Below, piece after piece: positions 9,598-23,600 of a stretch of 64,000 nucleotides of DNA. Position numbers and translations under genes: made by a program. Position 1 is the stretch's first letter. Every line of letters begins with the position of its first letter. Origin of the DNA: Callipepla californica brunnescens (taxonomy: Eukaryota > Chordata > Aves > Galliformes > Odontophoridae); the NCBI GenBank assembly GCA_023055505.1, contig JALIRH010000063.1:1505501-1569500 (forward strand), given 5' to 3'. Below the pieces are notes generated by a model, which had not been told where the DNA came from, did not search any database, and was given only the letters and a program-made list of their open reading frames with translations.

Positions 9598-10228
9598 CAT
9601 GAGCCGGCAGTGTGCCCAGGTGGCCAAGAAGGCCAATGGCATAGTGCAGCCAGCAGGAGCAGGGAGGTGATCATCCCCTGTACTCAGCTCTGGTGCAGCT
9701 GCACCTCAAGTACTGTGTTCAGTTTTGGGCCCCTCGCTACAAGAGAGACATCGAGGCCCTGGAGCATGTTCAGAGAAGGGCAACAAAACTGGTGAGGGGT
9801 CTGGAGCACAAGTCTTACGAGGAGTGGCTGAGGGAGCTGGGATTGTTTAGCCTGGAGGCTAAAGGAGGCTCAGAGGAGACCTCATCGCACTCTACCACTT
9901 CCTGAAGGGAGGCTGTGGTGAGGAGGGGGTCGGCCTCTTCTCCCAGGTAACTAATGACAGGATGAGAGGGAATGGCCACAGGTTGCGCTGGGGAAGATTT
10001 AGATTAGATCTGAGGAAAAATTTTTTCTCTGAAAGAGTGGTCAGGCACTGGAATGGCCTGCCTGGGAAGGTGGTTGAGGCACCGTCCTTAGTGCTGTTCA
10101 AGAAGCGTTTAGATGAGGTGCTGAGGGATTTGATTTAGTAGCTTGGTGGGTAGGGATGGTGGTAGGAGGATGGTTGGACTAGATGATCTTGGAGGTCCTT
10201 TCCAACCTAATGTATCTATGAATCTATG
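9598..10228 (+). mobile_element. CR1 LINE, 5'-truncated
   Basis: The copy begins with the segment encoding C-A-Q-V-A-K-K-A-N-G, loses a short piece after it, and continues to the natural 3' end. Recognisable protein parts in the + frames are [18 protein letters not shown] and [10 protein letters not shown], the CR1 ORF2 C-terminus after the reverse transcriptase. The frame is interrupted near 9865, where an extra GCT follows 'ctggag'. The tail ends 'ggtcctttccaacctaatg' plus two copies of a TCTATGAA-like octamer, diagnostic of CR1. Confidence 0.93.
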
Positions 10229-13200
10229 TCCCTCCCCTAGCACACGGGGGTGTATGGGTGTTACAGGATTGCTGTGGGGCATAAAGCACCACCTGGCCCA
10301 GCCCCGGTGGGTAAGGACAGGCAGAATTTCTGTTCATGGACAACTCTCTTCCATGTGTCACTCAGCATCACCTTCTTTTTCCCACTGAGACCATTCCAGG
10401 AGGTTTTAAAGCAGAGTATTTTTGCCAAGGTGTCCGCAAAATAAGCTAAGGAGGTTTCTAATAATTCATCCTCCCCAAAGCCCCACAGATAACCCACGGG
10501 TTGTCAGCTGAAGCAGCTCTCCTAACACCTTTAGATTTTCGCTAATCACAGCATCAGGTTATTTCCAACATCCAAAGTTGTTTATCCCTTCCTGGGTACG
10601 TTCTTTAGTTCAGCGCATATTTTTTATTGTTTTCTTAACAGTCCATGAGTTAAAAACAGCAAACTAGGAGTGCATCATCAGCGGTCTCTTGAGGGGAAAA
10701 CCACACACGCTGCACTCTTGAATCACATGCAGTAAGACACCAGCTCTATGCTTCTCCCTGCTGGAATATCACTTCTTTTGCTTGCTTTATTTATTTATGT
10801 ATAGTTTCAGTTTCATTGCAAACTGCTGAGCAATGCCCCTGTTTTGCTACAGCAGTGCCCCCATCTGCCATAAGTACAGCTCACACGGAACCAGGGGTAC
10901 AACTCACTGGATCCTGGTAGTGTGTCCTGCACTGAGCTTGCTGGGAGCCTGGAAGTACTGTCACATGTAGTTTGGATCTGAAAATTTAGTTTCTGAAAAC
11001 TTTAATGAAGTCTTTGTGTACAGATAATTAATTCTTGGTGCTGATGTGATTGACACATTGAGATGTTCTTGGAGTGGGACAAATTCCCCAGCTAGCAATA
11101 AAATGTATACCTCTGCTCCATGTCAGCAGTGAGTGAATTGACACGGGGCTAAGAAGTGGCTTTAATTATGGCTCAGTTACTACATTAAAGCAGCTGTTAA
11201 TTTAAACTGGAAGGAGAACCCACTCTTTGGACAGAATCAGAAAGACGTGTCTCGTGGTACTGCTCTCCACAAAAAGTTGGAGCAGCAGTTCTGCTGAGCA
11301 GTGCAAGCAGTTTTCTGAATGGTACGCAGTAGAAAATCAACATGAGGAGCTGCAAAGGAAACGCAGCCTACAGCTGCCGCCACAGCTGGGACAAGACTGG
11401 CAAGAGTCTCTCAGATCATGCACCACATGCCAAGTCAGTGCAGAGTGTGCAGCTCAGGAAATGAAAAGGCCTAGCTATTCATGGAACCCCACAGCCAAAG
11501 CGGAGCAGATGTGAACAGCGGCTGCTCCAGCTCTTCTCACATGGCACAGAGGTTGCAGTAAAAAGTTGCTGAAGAGTGAGGCAGTCCTCGGCAGGGCTGA
11601 GCCTCAGTCAGACCAGACTGAGGGCAAAAAGCGGTGCAGCAAAGGAAAACAGAATGGAAGGGAACAGATATGAAATAAGATTCACTCACTGATTTGCACT
11701 GGAGATGAATTATGGAGCTATTGCTGCAGATGCAAATGAAAGCCAAGCCAAAGTGGCAGAGCTTCTAGAGGAAAACAAATTAAACACATTCCCTTCTTTG
11801 CTTTCTGCAGAGTGTGTCTGACTCCAGAAAACTGCTACAACAAGAGCTGAAGAACAAACCAATGAAATAAACATGCTCTGTGTGGGGAAAAGCAGCTCAC
11901 AGCTGTGCATTTAGCAGAGTTCACAGCTGGAACGGTACACTTCTCAGTCCCGAGAGCACAGCAAGACGTTCACAAACCCAGCAGGACTTCCAACAGAAAC
12001 CAGGACAGCAGCACTGCTCTGTTGCGTGACTGCTCCTTCAGGATGCCTCACAGACGGACTGGAGACTTTGTGATGAGAGTCTGACCTGCACTGCACTCTC
12101 ACAGATAAGGTGAATGTGCTGTTGGTTTGAGTGCCAACAGCACTCTCACCTCATCTGTCTTCAGCTCATGAGCAGTCCTTGTAGAAGTGAATTACTACAC
12201 AGGGCACAGCAGGTGCAAAATCCTTTACAAGGTTTACTTGTTTGTCAGAAATTCGTAGAGTAAAAATCATTATTCTCCCAAGAGTCATCGCGTAGGAAAT
12301 GAGTTTATCATTTACAAGCAAATGATTTTGACCTTTTTGGCAAAGGTTAGAGGACAAGGATATTAACTGAAGTAATTTAAGCCAAGTGTAAAGTAGCAGA
12401 AGAGTTACATGGCCTCGGGGAAGAATCTAAAGACTTAGCTGCTGAAGATGTTTTGGCATTTGAAAGCAAAGGGTGTTTCAGTATTCTTTTTTAAGAACAA
12501 AACGATTGCCAACAATTTATGGAGTTTTACCTGCATCAGACTGGAACGCTTTAAATCTCTCAATAAAATGTATTGCCAGCTTCATGTGTCATTTGATATC
12601 TGCACACTGCTGCTGTACCAGACTGCCAGGTTAAACTGCTGGCTCTGACAGGAGCAGCTCTGTGACCAGAGGCAGCACCTGTGCTCCACTGCAGTGTGCA
12701 AGGTGAGCTTATGCTGGGGTTGCACACCAGCATCCACTGAGGTCTGTGGAAAAACTCAGGCCCTCAGACAGCTGGATGATGTGTGTTACATGGTAACAGG
12801 TGGGTGGACTGCTCACTTTTCCCTTGTGATTGCAGACGTGTTGGAACAAGCACAAAGCTACCTTGCAGGAGGTGCCTGCAGTGACTGTCTCTGCCCACAT
12901 CACATGTCATGCTTCTCCTCGAGTGCTCTGAGAAGCAGCAAGGATGTTTCTGTATGCCACGTTTACTATATCCTCCATAAAAGTCAGCCACGAGAAGATG
13001 CGCATTGCAAAGGTGAGAGCCTCACGGGAGGGTTAGTCTTGTAATAGCTCTCATGAAGCAAAGAGGCACCCTTGTCATAGCAAAGTATTCCCATGGCCCC
13101 ATCCGCAGCTGCTCACTGCGCCTACTCACCACCACACAGCTTCCCAGGAGCTCCCTGCACATGGGACCACATGGGCTTCGCAGTCACAGACAAGAAGTTC

Positions 13201-13644
13201 TGTCAGAAGACATTATTTCCCAAACAGTCAGCATTTTGCTCCAGATTTCCTCATGCCTTGGCTCCATACATTATCATTTTGCTGCAATATAAGAGTATAT
13301 ATAACTTCAGACTGAAACATACTTCTCTGCCATACCCAGGATAAGAGCCTGCTGAAACAACATCTAGTCTCATGACCTTGAGCAATGTATTCCTGCTTTT
13401 TCACACATCAGAGGGAAAACAGGAATCCCTGTTGTGCTCAGAAGCCTTGAACTCTGCATTTCCTCTGCGTGCCACCCAGACTGCTGCTCCGTGCATCAGG
13501 CAAGTCAGGTGAACACGAGTGGCCCTCTACTCTCACTCTCCAACAGAATGAGAGCCCGCACACCTCCCAGGAGTTTCTAGGAGCCAAGCTAGCTAATGTT
13601 ACCCAGGACTTGCTCTGTTTTCTGCTGCTAAATAAATGTTTTTG

Positions 13645-13666
13645 AAAAAAAAATAATATATATATT
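13645..13666. repeat. A-run followed by TA repeat
   Basis: Nine A lead into alternating TA over about 13 bases. It is a simple low-complexity tract. Confidence 0.7.
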
Positions 13667-15614
13667 AGAGACACAAACATCATTTCTGAAAACCAGTTAG
13701 GAAACCAGCATCGCAAACTGCTAGGATCTGAAGACTAAGCATAGAAAAGCTGAGTGTTCGGACCTGCTAACATTCAGAGCATTACCTGGATGCAGGAAAG
13801 GCAGAAGCCTTTGTAGTACATTGACTCAGCTCCGTCTCTAAGCTTCTCTCTAGTCATAGCAGTAGAATTACACATTCAATCACAGGTAAGTCTAAGGAAG
13901 AAACCAGCACACGTTCGTTGAAAATGAGCACGAACAGTTCTCAAGAACTACAGCAGGGCCTCAGCCTTGGTTTGCCTGTCCTGGGCCATTCCAGCATTCA
14001 GCATCTTCCCTTTGCACTTACAGCTCCTCCAGGCAAATACAGATTGAAGGCAAATGGTCTGCTGAAAAACCGGGCTCTGAACTTACCAAGGCACCAGTTT
14101 TCACTTTTTTTGGATGTATTTTGAAAGGGAAGAAAAAATCCCAGGTGTTATCTTCACCCTGCAACGTCTGCAGCAGCCACAGTGACCCAGCTTTGTGCAC
14201 CAGGTTCCAGACACAGCCTTCCTGGCTTGCTCATCCCAAACTTCCTGACGATTCCATGCAGGCAGCTTGATGAAGCTCACACTCACAAGGAGCTGAACTG
14301 CCCTCTCCTGGGAGCAGCGCAATCAGCAGGGCAGCCTCTAACAGGCAAACAGACCCTTAGCAGGTGAGGAAAGCTGTTGAGATGGGAGAGAAATGCAGCT
14401 GGCAGCCTCCCCCCCGATGGACTTTTTGATTGTCAGTTGCAGTGAAGTTGGGGTTAGTGGTCTGCATTCAACCCAACCAGCATTTCTTCTCCAGCCTACA
14501 GAGACAAGTCCATTTCTTCACAGGTTTGCAGAGATGGGTACCTACAGGTATTTCTAGATTAAATCAATAGGTCTAAGCAAATGCTGTGTCAGAACATGAG
14601 CTTTCAGAGGAGTTTAACAAGACTGACACCACGCAGTGGTGAACAGGTAACTGTGCAGAGCAAAGCTTGTAGGCACTTAGTTTCTTTTCCCAATCTTCTG
14701 TTAATTTACTAGAAAGAAGGTCTACAGGAAATGAGTAAAAGTCAGCCTTGAATTCAAGAAAACAAAAAGAGCTTTCATTGTTACATGCTTTTCTGTGCCC
14801 CCAGACTCAAAGCAGAGGACTTCTAGTTGTGACAATGCCAGCCTGCCCTCTCAGGTCCCTGCTCAACTTCTGAAAAGCTCTATCATGGAGGAGGTAAGGA
14901 ATTAGCTTACAAAGGCTGCAGGCTATCTATACACCAGTTTATATGCACGTTTTTTACATATCATGTTTTTAATATAGTTTTAGCAATAAGAAGCTGGAAT
15001 TGCCAGGATCATCTCTCCACTACATTAGTGACAGAAATCACTAGGTGGATGATTTGTGCAATTTAGAGAGTGGGGAAAATGGTGCATATTATGCTAATTA
15101 AGAGAAGTCTGGGGAAAATACCTGAAGCAGAGCCCACCATGAATAAGATTCACTTCTGCTTTTAAGAAAAAGCATTTAAACTGCCTGTCTTTATCTCAGA
15201 TGTTCTGATTTCTTCCTTTTTTCTTTTTTTTCCTTAAGTGAAGTTACATTTTCCCAATAACTTGTTCTCCCTCTGCAGGCACTTAGGATAAGGATGATCA
15301 GGTGAACCACTTAGCAAATGTTCTTGCATCCATACGGCACACACAGAAAATCCATTAGAATTAATATTTCTTTACATGGTTATTTATTTGAGTAAGCCCT
15401 CCCTTCAAAGTGCTGCTGCTGTTCTCTTAACATAATAATCCTGATAAATTACTCTTCTTTTCCAATGCTCCATAAGCAAAGAACATAAACACTCAGCACT
15501 GCTACATTAGGACCCCATTATTCTGCTCACTGCAAAGAAAGCACCATATTTTTAAACACATTTCCTCCAGCAACAGATACCTCTCTACATTTTAGATGCT
15601 CAATTTTTACGGAG

Positions 15615-15629
15615 AAAAAAAAAAAAAAA
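15615..15629. repeat. Poly(A) run
   Basis: Fifteen consecutive A follow 'ggag'. No retroposon body precedes it, so it is probably simple slippage. Confidence 0.8.
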
Positions 15630-17351
15630 CAGAAACAAGACAGCTTCCATCTGTAATTATACAAATGCATTTGTTTCTGATAACTTACTACCCCCATGTA
15701 AATTTGGGTGATTTTCCAGCCTGCCCTAGGTGCTGCTGGGCCTCAGTCTGGCAGCAGCCTGCCAGGGCTCATGGTGCCCACACGCTGAGCATTCTGCACT
15801 CAGCTGCTCGCTTTGATTCTGGCTGGAGTCGCACTGCTGAGATGTGCTGAGCTTCCCACCTCCATTTGGGTCCAGCTAAACTCATGTCTTTGAAGAACAA
15901 TTGGCTGTTCTATGGCAGTTCGCTCATAAAACAAAATTGTTAGGCACATGGGCTGATTTGGATAAGTTTAAGCACACTCTGCTGTTCACCTTGACAGTAT
16001 CCATTACAGAACATCTCAGGGAGCCCTGCGAAAACTGCACTGGGGGCCTGGCCTCCTCTGCAGGCCCAGCAGCTGGGTGTTGGCCATGCTCACAAGTTCA
16101 AGGGCCATAGTCATTTCTGTTCCCTTCTTTTCCTCCTTCCTTAAGTATGTTCTTTCCCAGGCTGGCCTCCTCCCCTGCTCAGTCAGTGCGGTCCCACCTA
16201 CAGCCTTCCTCCCATGGAGGAGGGTAGGAAGAGCCTAAAATGAAGTGAGAGCCAGGAAGCAGAGTAGGAACATCAGAAGAACCTGAAAGCCATGAAGTAT
16301 TAGAGAACCAATGACCTTATCCTGCCTTAGAGCTGTGGGTGGGATGAAGAAAGAGTGGAAAGGAGAATTGGAACAGAGCAGTTCCCGCCTGTGGACTTCA
16401 GGCAGCAAGTAAGCCAGGCTGGATAAGGGATGTCCCTCCCAGCCTTGGCAGAGAAGCCAGATGCTGTCATCTATCCCAATCCAATTTCTCCTTGCTCAAA
16501 CAATTTATGGCCCAGTTGGTGAGGAAGGTAAGAAATCAAATCCATGATTTCCCTATAGCCGGGAGGCAAGGAAGCAGAAGGATAACTTCACTAAATTGAG
16601 TAACTGCTCAGTGATGACTTCTCTCCACTCTCCCTCCCCAGTGCCTGAAGCTGAACAACTAGATGGAGAATGAGCCCCAGTTCCCACTATGGTTACACCA
16701 GTGGCACTGCTGCCCCTGTGGTGTGAGCAGGTCCAGAGCCACTCTCCTGCAGTGCCTCCCCTCCAGCCCACCTGCTCTGCTATGGAAGGGAGGTGGATTC
16801 CAAACAGGCACCGTGGGCATCCCTGTGCTCCATGCTGTGTGCAGGCTGGTCTGTGTAACGTGGTTAAACCATCATTTCCTTCTTCCTGCGCATCACTGCT
16901 GCTGCTACCTTGGGTTTGGCAGACTGGTCCCAGCTGTGGAGCACACTCAGGTCCTGCCTGGCACATCTGCCCTTCCTTGTGACTGCCAGGGCAGGTTTGC
17001 ACCATTTCCATTGGCACTGCTTTGCCAAATTGCTAAAATAAAGGACCTAGTTCATCCTAAAGCAACTACCTTACATTTAGCAGACACTAAACCCCTCTTA
17101 GCTCACTGTTGAGATGGACCCATGCATTAAGAACTCTGGAGAGCACAGTACAACAAATACCAGCTCTGCTCTAGAGGCAAGCTGCCTCAGCCTGCCTGGA
17201 CCTGCCATGCTTTTCTCTTCCGTGCCACATACAACATATTAGAGGCAGCTTCTTACTCCTGGACTACCACTGGGCTGAAAGAAATATCACATGGTTCTCC
17301 TGAGCTCGTGCCTACATTTTTTTTTGAAGCAGATGTTAATGTATGGGGTAA

Positions 17352-17862
17352 AATCCATAGATTCATAGATACATTAGGTTGGAAAGGACCTCCAAGATCA
17401 TCTAGTCCAACCATCCTCACACCACCATCCCTACCCACCAAGCTACTAAATCAAATCCCTTAGCACCTCATCTAAACTCTTCTTGAACAGCGCTAGGGAC
17501 GGTGCCTCAACCCCCTCCCTAGGCAGGCCATTCCAGTGCCTGACCACTCTTTCAGAGAAAAAATTTTTCCTCAAATCTAATCTAAATCTTCCCCGGTGCA
17601 ACTTGTGCCCATTCCCTCTCATCCTGTCATTAGTTACTTGGGAGAAGAGGCTGACCCCCTCCTCACCACAGCCTCCCTTCAGGAAGTGGTAGAGTGCGAT
17701 GAGGTCTCCTCTGAGCCTCCTTTTCCCCAAACTAAACAATCCCAGCTCCCTCAGCCGCTCCTCGTAAGACTTGTGCTCCAGACCCCTCACCAGTTTTGTT
17801 GCCCTTCTCTGAACACGCTCCAGGGCCTCGATGTCTTTCCTGTAGTGAGGGACACAACCGAG
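17352..17862 (-). mobile_element. CR1 LINE, 5'-truncated, with long intact C-terminal frame
   Basis: The minus-strand copy starts within the [18 protein letters not shown] segment of ORF2 and runs to the 3' tail (two TCTATGAA octamers at 17354-17370). The open frame from about 17862 to 17446 is uninterrupted for roughly 135 codons and ends naturally after L-D-E-V-L-R-D-L-I. It is close in sequence to the plus-strand copy at 9598-10228, probably the same CR1 subfamily, and is the better preserved of the two. Confidence 0.95.
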
Positions 17863-19825
17863 CATCATCCCCCTCTATTTAGTTACAAGTCCTGCAGTTC
17901 AGAAGTTATGAGGGAGAAAAATGAAGGGATCCACTTCTGAGTGACAAGGAAGGAATGACAGTAAGTGTTTGGCATGGCTTAAATTAGCTTTATTTTGGAG
18001 CCATTCAAAGTTTAGACTTCGAATGGATTCCTTATGGAGGAAAGTAAAGAAATTGCTGGTGCAATGAGGAATAATCTCCTACCCCAACAAAGGAAACAGG
18101 GCTTAATTTGATTGAATTTCCCCAGTGGTGCAATAAGCATTCATTCCATATAAGTGTTTCCACTGGCGATACTTGTGCTTTTGCTATGCTCGACATCCCC
18201 ATGTTGCAGACTTTTTTCATAGGATGTTATGAGAAGAGCCTGGGGGAATTAAAGGCATTGCTGTTCTCTTCCCTGTGGTACTTTCACAGCCATGTGCTGT
18301 TGACTGCACCATGCTCATCTGTGCAGCACCAAACCTTGTGGCTCATGAAGCCCAGAAATGGGTCTTGAGTGTTTTCTTTTGTGTAGTCCTGAGCACGGAC
18401 AGGCTCATGCAGTAATTCACAGCTGGGAGACAATGGCATGAGAAAAGTAGCAGGCATAGGGTTTGTGGTACAGGATCCAGACATTGCTAATAACCAAGCA
18501 CACCTTACTGCTAAGCACTGACAGCCACACATAACAAACATAACGACATCTGCATTGTAAGCAGTGGAGTATGAAAGCTTCAGCCTCCTCTGAAAAGTCC
18601 TCTGGCACAAAGGAATGACCCAGCCTAAGGCTGCTTTATTAAACAGCGATGAAGCAATGAAAAACAGCATTTTCCATTCGGCTGTCATTCTGTAGTCTGC
18701 TTTTCATTTCCAGCCTTAAAAGGAAGTGAATTACCTCAACAATAAATAAATAAATAAATAAATAAATAAAATAGAGACAACTGTCTGGTCTCCATAAATC
18801 ACCTTGATACCAGGTAAATGTTCCTCTTACAGAAATGAACATTAGCACCCCTCAGATGGCATATTTTATTCTATGAATTGGCCAGTTACTTCAGAGCGAT
18901 GTAGTAGTATTGATGAATACTGTTATAAACTCACTGATTTATTCCCAGCCTTCACAGTAATCGCAAAGGATGGGAAACACTCGGGGCACTGAGTGTCTAT
19001 AACGTGCTTTATTGATTCCCTGACACGTGCTGCATTGCAAAGCCACACTTTACAGAGAATGCCCACTCCCACTTTTGCTTATTACTGAAGTATTTTGTAT
19101 GAAGAATTAATTCAGCTATAAGTAATACACATGGATTTTTACTCGTGCTTATGGTATGGTTTTACTCAGCTGGAACAAAACGCAGATTTGTACAACACGA
19201 GAATTTGCAGTGTGGTGTAGTGATTTTTTAGCTTAGATGAGTGTAAGTTTAATATAAATGTTCCTGTCTGAAGAATGAGTCAGTGTGTGCCCAGGGCTCC
19301 CGTGCTCCCTTCCCTCTGCACATCCTGTGCAGAAGAAGCGAGTCTGGTCTGAGCTGCAGCATACAGTCACTGTGCATGCACACCAAGTTTCCTGAATGTA
19401 CATAAAAGGCACTTCTCTTGCCAAAACCCAGCACAACAGTAGCCAGAAAAACACCCGTGTGCCACAAAAAAAGCTTATCACTGATGTTAAGGCTGCTTTT
19501 AAGCTACTTTAGGACCACACAAATTTCAGTGCAACTGATGCTGTATCTAAACAGTAGGATTTCAAGGTTTGGCACTTCACAAGGAAGCAGCTGACAGTCA
19601 GAATGACTTTGTTCTCTGTCACATGCCTGTTCTCTTCACCACCAAATGAAGTTCTCACTGATACTGTTTCTAATTCCAAGCATGATTTTTTTGCCAGTGC
19701 AATTCTACTGCTTTCCTTGGTACTGTCTGCTTTACCTGCAAGGCTGCTTGAAGCTAAGAAACAACTTTTCCTTAAGTCCTTGACTTGTTTAGCTGTTGTG
19801 AAGCAGAAGTCTTATTTTGGAAGGA
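17863..19825. other. Non-coding stretch, no gene recognised
   Basis: It contains an AAAT microsatellite (18741-18772) but no exon I can support. The 134-codon minus-strand open frame at 18284-18688 has no recognisable domain and is overlapped by other open frames. Confidence 0.5.
18741..18772. repeat. (AAAT)n microsatellite
   Basis: About seven to eight perfect AATA/AAAT units are present. It is likely to be length-polymorphic. Confidence 0.9.
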
Positions 19826-19826
19826 A

Positions 19827-20656
19827 GGGAAGCCATCCAGAAGGACCTGCACAGGCTGGAGAAGTGGGCCCATGTGAACCTAATGAGGTTCAATAAGACT
19901 AAGTGCAGGGTGCTGCGCTTGGATCGGGGCAATCCCAGGTATTTATACAAACTGGGGAAGATCTCCTTGAGAGCAGCCCAGAGGAGAAGGACTTGGGGGT
20001 CCTGGTAGGAGAGAAGCTGGAGATGAGCCAGCAGCGTGGGCATGCAGCCTGGAAGGCCAACTGTGTTCTGGGCTGCATTAAAAAGGGGGTGGTCAGCAGG
20101 GACAGGGAGGGGATTGTCCCCCTCTTCATAGCTCTTGTGAGGCCCCATCTGCAGTACTGTGTTGAGGCGTGGGGCCCCAGTACAGGAAGGACGTGGAGCT
20201 CGTGGAGCGGGTCCAGAGGAGGGGCACTGAGGTGATCAGAGGGCAGGAGCTCCTCTCCTATGAGGAAAGGTTGAGGGAACTGGGCTTGTTTAGCTTGGAG
20301 AAGAGAAGGCTCTTCCTCATTGTGGCCATCCAGTACTTGAAGGGAGCATATAAACAGGAGGGGGAATGGCTGTTTACCAGGGCAGATAGAGATAGAACAA
20401 GGGGGAATGGTCTTCAACGGAGACAGGGGAGGTTTAGGTTAGATGTTAGGAGGAAGTTTTTCACACAGAGGGTGGTGACACACTGGAACAGGTTGCTCAA
20501 GGAGGTTGTGGATGCCCCATCCCTGGAGGCATTCAAGGCAAGGCTGGATGTGGCTCTGGGCAGCCTGTTCTAGTGGCTGGTGGCCCTGCACATAGCAGGG
20601 GGGTTAAAATTAGATGATCATTGTGGTCCTTTTCAACCCAGGCCATTCTATGGTTC
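19827..20656 (+). mobile_element. CR1 LINE, 5'-truncated, different subfamily
   Basis: The plus-strand copy begins at the segment encoding [13 protein letters not shown], downstream of the reverse-transcriptase catalytic core. It runs through [10 protein letters not shown] and [14 protein letters not shown]. It ends 'gatgatcattgtggtccttttcaacccaggccattctatgg'. The ORF is broken into three overlapping frames by single-base indels around 19990-20200. The last part (20169-20573) is open to the natural stop after G-S-L-F. The wording of the tail (T-Q-R-V-V-T-H-W-N-R-L-L) differs from the other copies and marks a separate CR1 subfamily. Confidence 0.95.
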
Positions 20657-23600
20657 CTTTGCTGAGCATGTGGTAGTCATGTTGCTCATAGAGTTATGTT
20701 CAAGAGCTGCTAAGGCACTTCTCTGAAAAACCACACAAAGCAGATCTGAGTAAGTGCACAGCATCATTGGCACCTGAACAGCTCAAGATTTGCCCCATAC
20801 TCATTTTTATCAAGTTAATGAGTATCACAGCCTGCACAGTACCCCTGGAAGCAGAAAGATACCCAAAGGACCACTGCTTTTATGAACCTGAAACAGACAG
20901 TGAGGCAGAAAGCAGACACAACCTCCTAATGGTTTTATTCCAGTGTTTCTGTGGGCTCTTTCAAAACAAAAGGTGCTTTGCAACTCAGTACATGCTGCTT
21001 TCTGCAGAGTAAATGCTATGCTTTTTCTTGTTTTTCAACGTAGAGGTTGACCTAAACTGGCACATGCTCTGCATAGGTGGGGACGGTCAGCTTGTGTGCT
21101 CCAATCCTCTTCAGAGCTCAGAATGTTGTGTGTGCTGCTTGCACCTTCTCCTTCCAAGCTCGCTGTGTCCTGTGGGGCTGCACAACCACCCAGCAGGCAG
21201 CAGAGGGGCTCACAGTTTTCTGCAGGGGGAAAGAGAGCGTCAGCACTACATTGATAACAAACCAGTCTCCTGGGCTTGGAGTTCTGAAGAGAAGCAGGAG
21301 AGAGGGCTAGAGGGGAGGAAAACACCCAACATCCTAAAGAGCATTTGCCTTCTGCCCACTTTTCTCCAGTTACTGGAATAGCCAACACTCATCCCATGTG
21401 TCTGAGTACCAAACAGGAAACAGGTTAATGTGCAACTTTGAGAGCCATAAGCCATGGGCCAGCCTTCCTTCCTGACATGTATTTCACCCCTAGAGTTTAA
21501 CTGAATTCCTCTCCTTAAGCAAATAGGATATTGTTAAAAGAATCTGAAGACAACTCTGGGTTCACAGTTTGGAAAGTTAATAAATGAACTCTGTACAAAG
21601 CTGCAGGTCCCAGCACTAGGCAAGTTGCATCAGGTACACTGACATGATCATACTAATTAGATAATAGAACCACAATGTAGAACAAATGATGCCAAGATTA
21701 AAATACTAAAGTAGGTGTTATCTCTGTACTGAGAACACAGTTGCGTACATGATTCTGGAGAGAAGAACGCCAAATCTAATTGAAACTACAGGGTGCGAGG
21801 GGTAAGAGGCACAGAAGAGTGGGTTAGAGCACCACTCTGTCAGAAGCTATTGTGAGATCTTCTGTGGTTACAAACCACCAAGAACCTAGCTTTAATTCTC
21901 CTCCAAGCATCATTTGGCAGCAGGGCATTTGCTGGCAGTCCATGGTCCCACTTCCATTTGGGCTGAGGTCAGAAGACACCAATCTCCTTCCATCCCTGTC
22001 CTTTACTGTCAGCTGTGGTGGCTTCTCACCCAAACACTCACAGCACCCAGGGGATTCCCCGGTGACATGTCACAACTCTGGAGCTGCACAGCTCTTGGCA
22101 GCCGTCCCCTTCAGCAGGGCTTCCTGCAGCTGCCAAAGCAGTGGTGAGCACTCCCCTGTGCAGCCTTCTCTAATGTGTGCCCATCCATCATCTCCTCTGG
22201 TGACCAGCAGCAGCCCAGTGGCAGCAAACAAGCCGTCACAGATTCCCTTCTCCAATCTTAAAAAGCCCCATTTCATCGGACCTATAGCAGCTGAGGTGAT
22301 CCTTTTGTTTGTATAGAATACAGACGGATTGTGCTGCTCCCAGGATATGGCAGTTGCTTCTGGATTTCATATTCTTATTACTTATTATTCCCCCAGGTTT
22401 GATTTGACAAGGATGTGGCACGCAGTTGCACTTCATTGCACATGGGAAGGGTAATCCAGAGCCATGCATTACTGTCAGAAGTGCAAGTGACTATCACACA
22501 AATTCAAACAAAATGCCAATACCACAATCTGCTGCTTACAGCACATGTTATTTCAAGACACAACAGAAAAACAAGGTAAAAAAAACAAGTTTAAGTGTGT
22601 GAAGGTGTCATAAACATCTAAATTGATGCTGGTATTTTTCTAAAGGATCAGAGAGACCTGAGTAAACATAAACCCACTTAATTGGGAACAACTGTGGATG
22701 TTTATGCTAACATCAGAATCCCTGGAAACCCCCCAGAACAAAGACTGTGGAGGTGAGGCATGAGAAAACATTTTTCCCAGCACAGATCCTTGCTATTAAA
22801 CACTGTATGCATGGAAGAGGCATTTTCTGACAACCAAAAGAGCTGCAGATTTGGGTTTCCAAACATCCCCACTGCAGGAGGGCTGTCTCAGCACGTAGTT
22901 GACATGTGTTTCCTTTCAAACTAAACCGTGCCTTTGCCCAGTGTTTATATGATGGTGGACATAATACTTTAATGAACACGCTTGCTGGAGTTGTGCAAGT
23001 TTTTAATTGTGTGCTCCTTTATTAATTTCTTATCTAGCTATTTGTTTCCCTTTCTGCTTCAGAAGCAAGTCTCTTCCTTATCTCACAAGATTAGATCCGC
23101 TTTAGAACAAGCATTAAAATAAATGGATTCTCATATAAAGAAACTGCTCTATAATTGCAACTTCCCAGCATCTACTTCTTTATACTTCTCTCCAAATGTC
23201 AGCCCTGTGCATCACATAAAAAAAATCATTTTATAGGTGGGTGACATTACGGAAATGTAAAAGTTGCCATAGAAAAGGCTCCATAAAGCCCAGTGGTCAG
23301 AAGCATAACACAGCGTAATTACATAGAGGCTGGCTAGGAGAGTTCTGGCACCTCAGGTCCAACGAAATGTCCCTGCAAAACCCCTGAAGAAGGGTCCTAA
23401 CTGCACCACAGGGAATGTGCATTTTGTAGAATTTTGTATCCCAGGTGCAGACTTTGTGATGCTGTACTTGGAAAATCCCATTCCAGGTTGCTGGATGGGT
23501 GGAGCAGCGGGAGCAGTGCAAGTGAACATTTCATGGTCTGGAACAAGATTTATTCTGGAAGAAAGATTTGTTATTCTGCACTTCGGAAGATATTTGCCCT

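Larger units (their letters stand above)
10229..17350. other. Non-coding stretch, no gene recognised
   Basis: Open frames of up to about 150 codons near 16553-17112 overlap on both strands. They are GC-rich, without domains, and are best seen as chance. A TA-type microsatellite (13645-13666) and a poly(A) run (15615-15629) lie here. I see no splice-supported exon. Confidence 0.5.

Noticed and set aside
12694..13044. 116-codon plus-strand open frame near 12.7 kb
   Set aside because: It is overlapped by minus-strand frames of similar length and has no conserved motif or supporting splice sites.
16553..17112. Overlapping open frames of about 150 codons on both strands
   Set aside because: The composition is low-complexity and GC-driven, no domain is recognisable, and both strands are open at once, as expected by chance.
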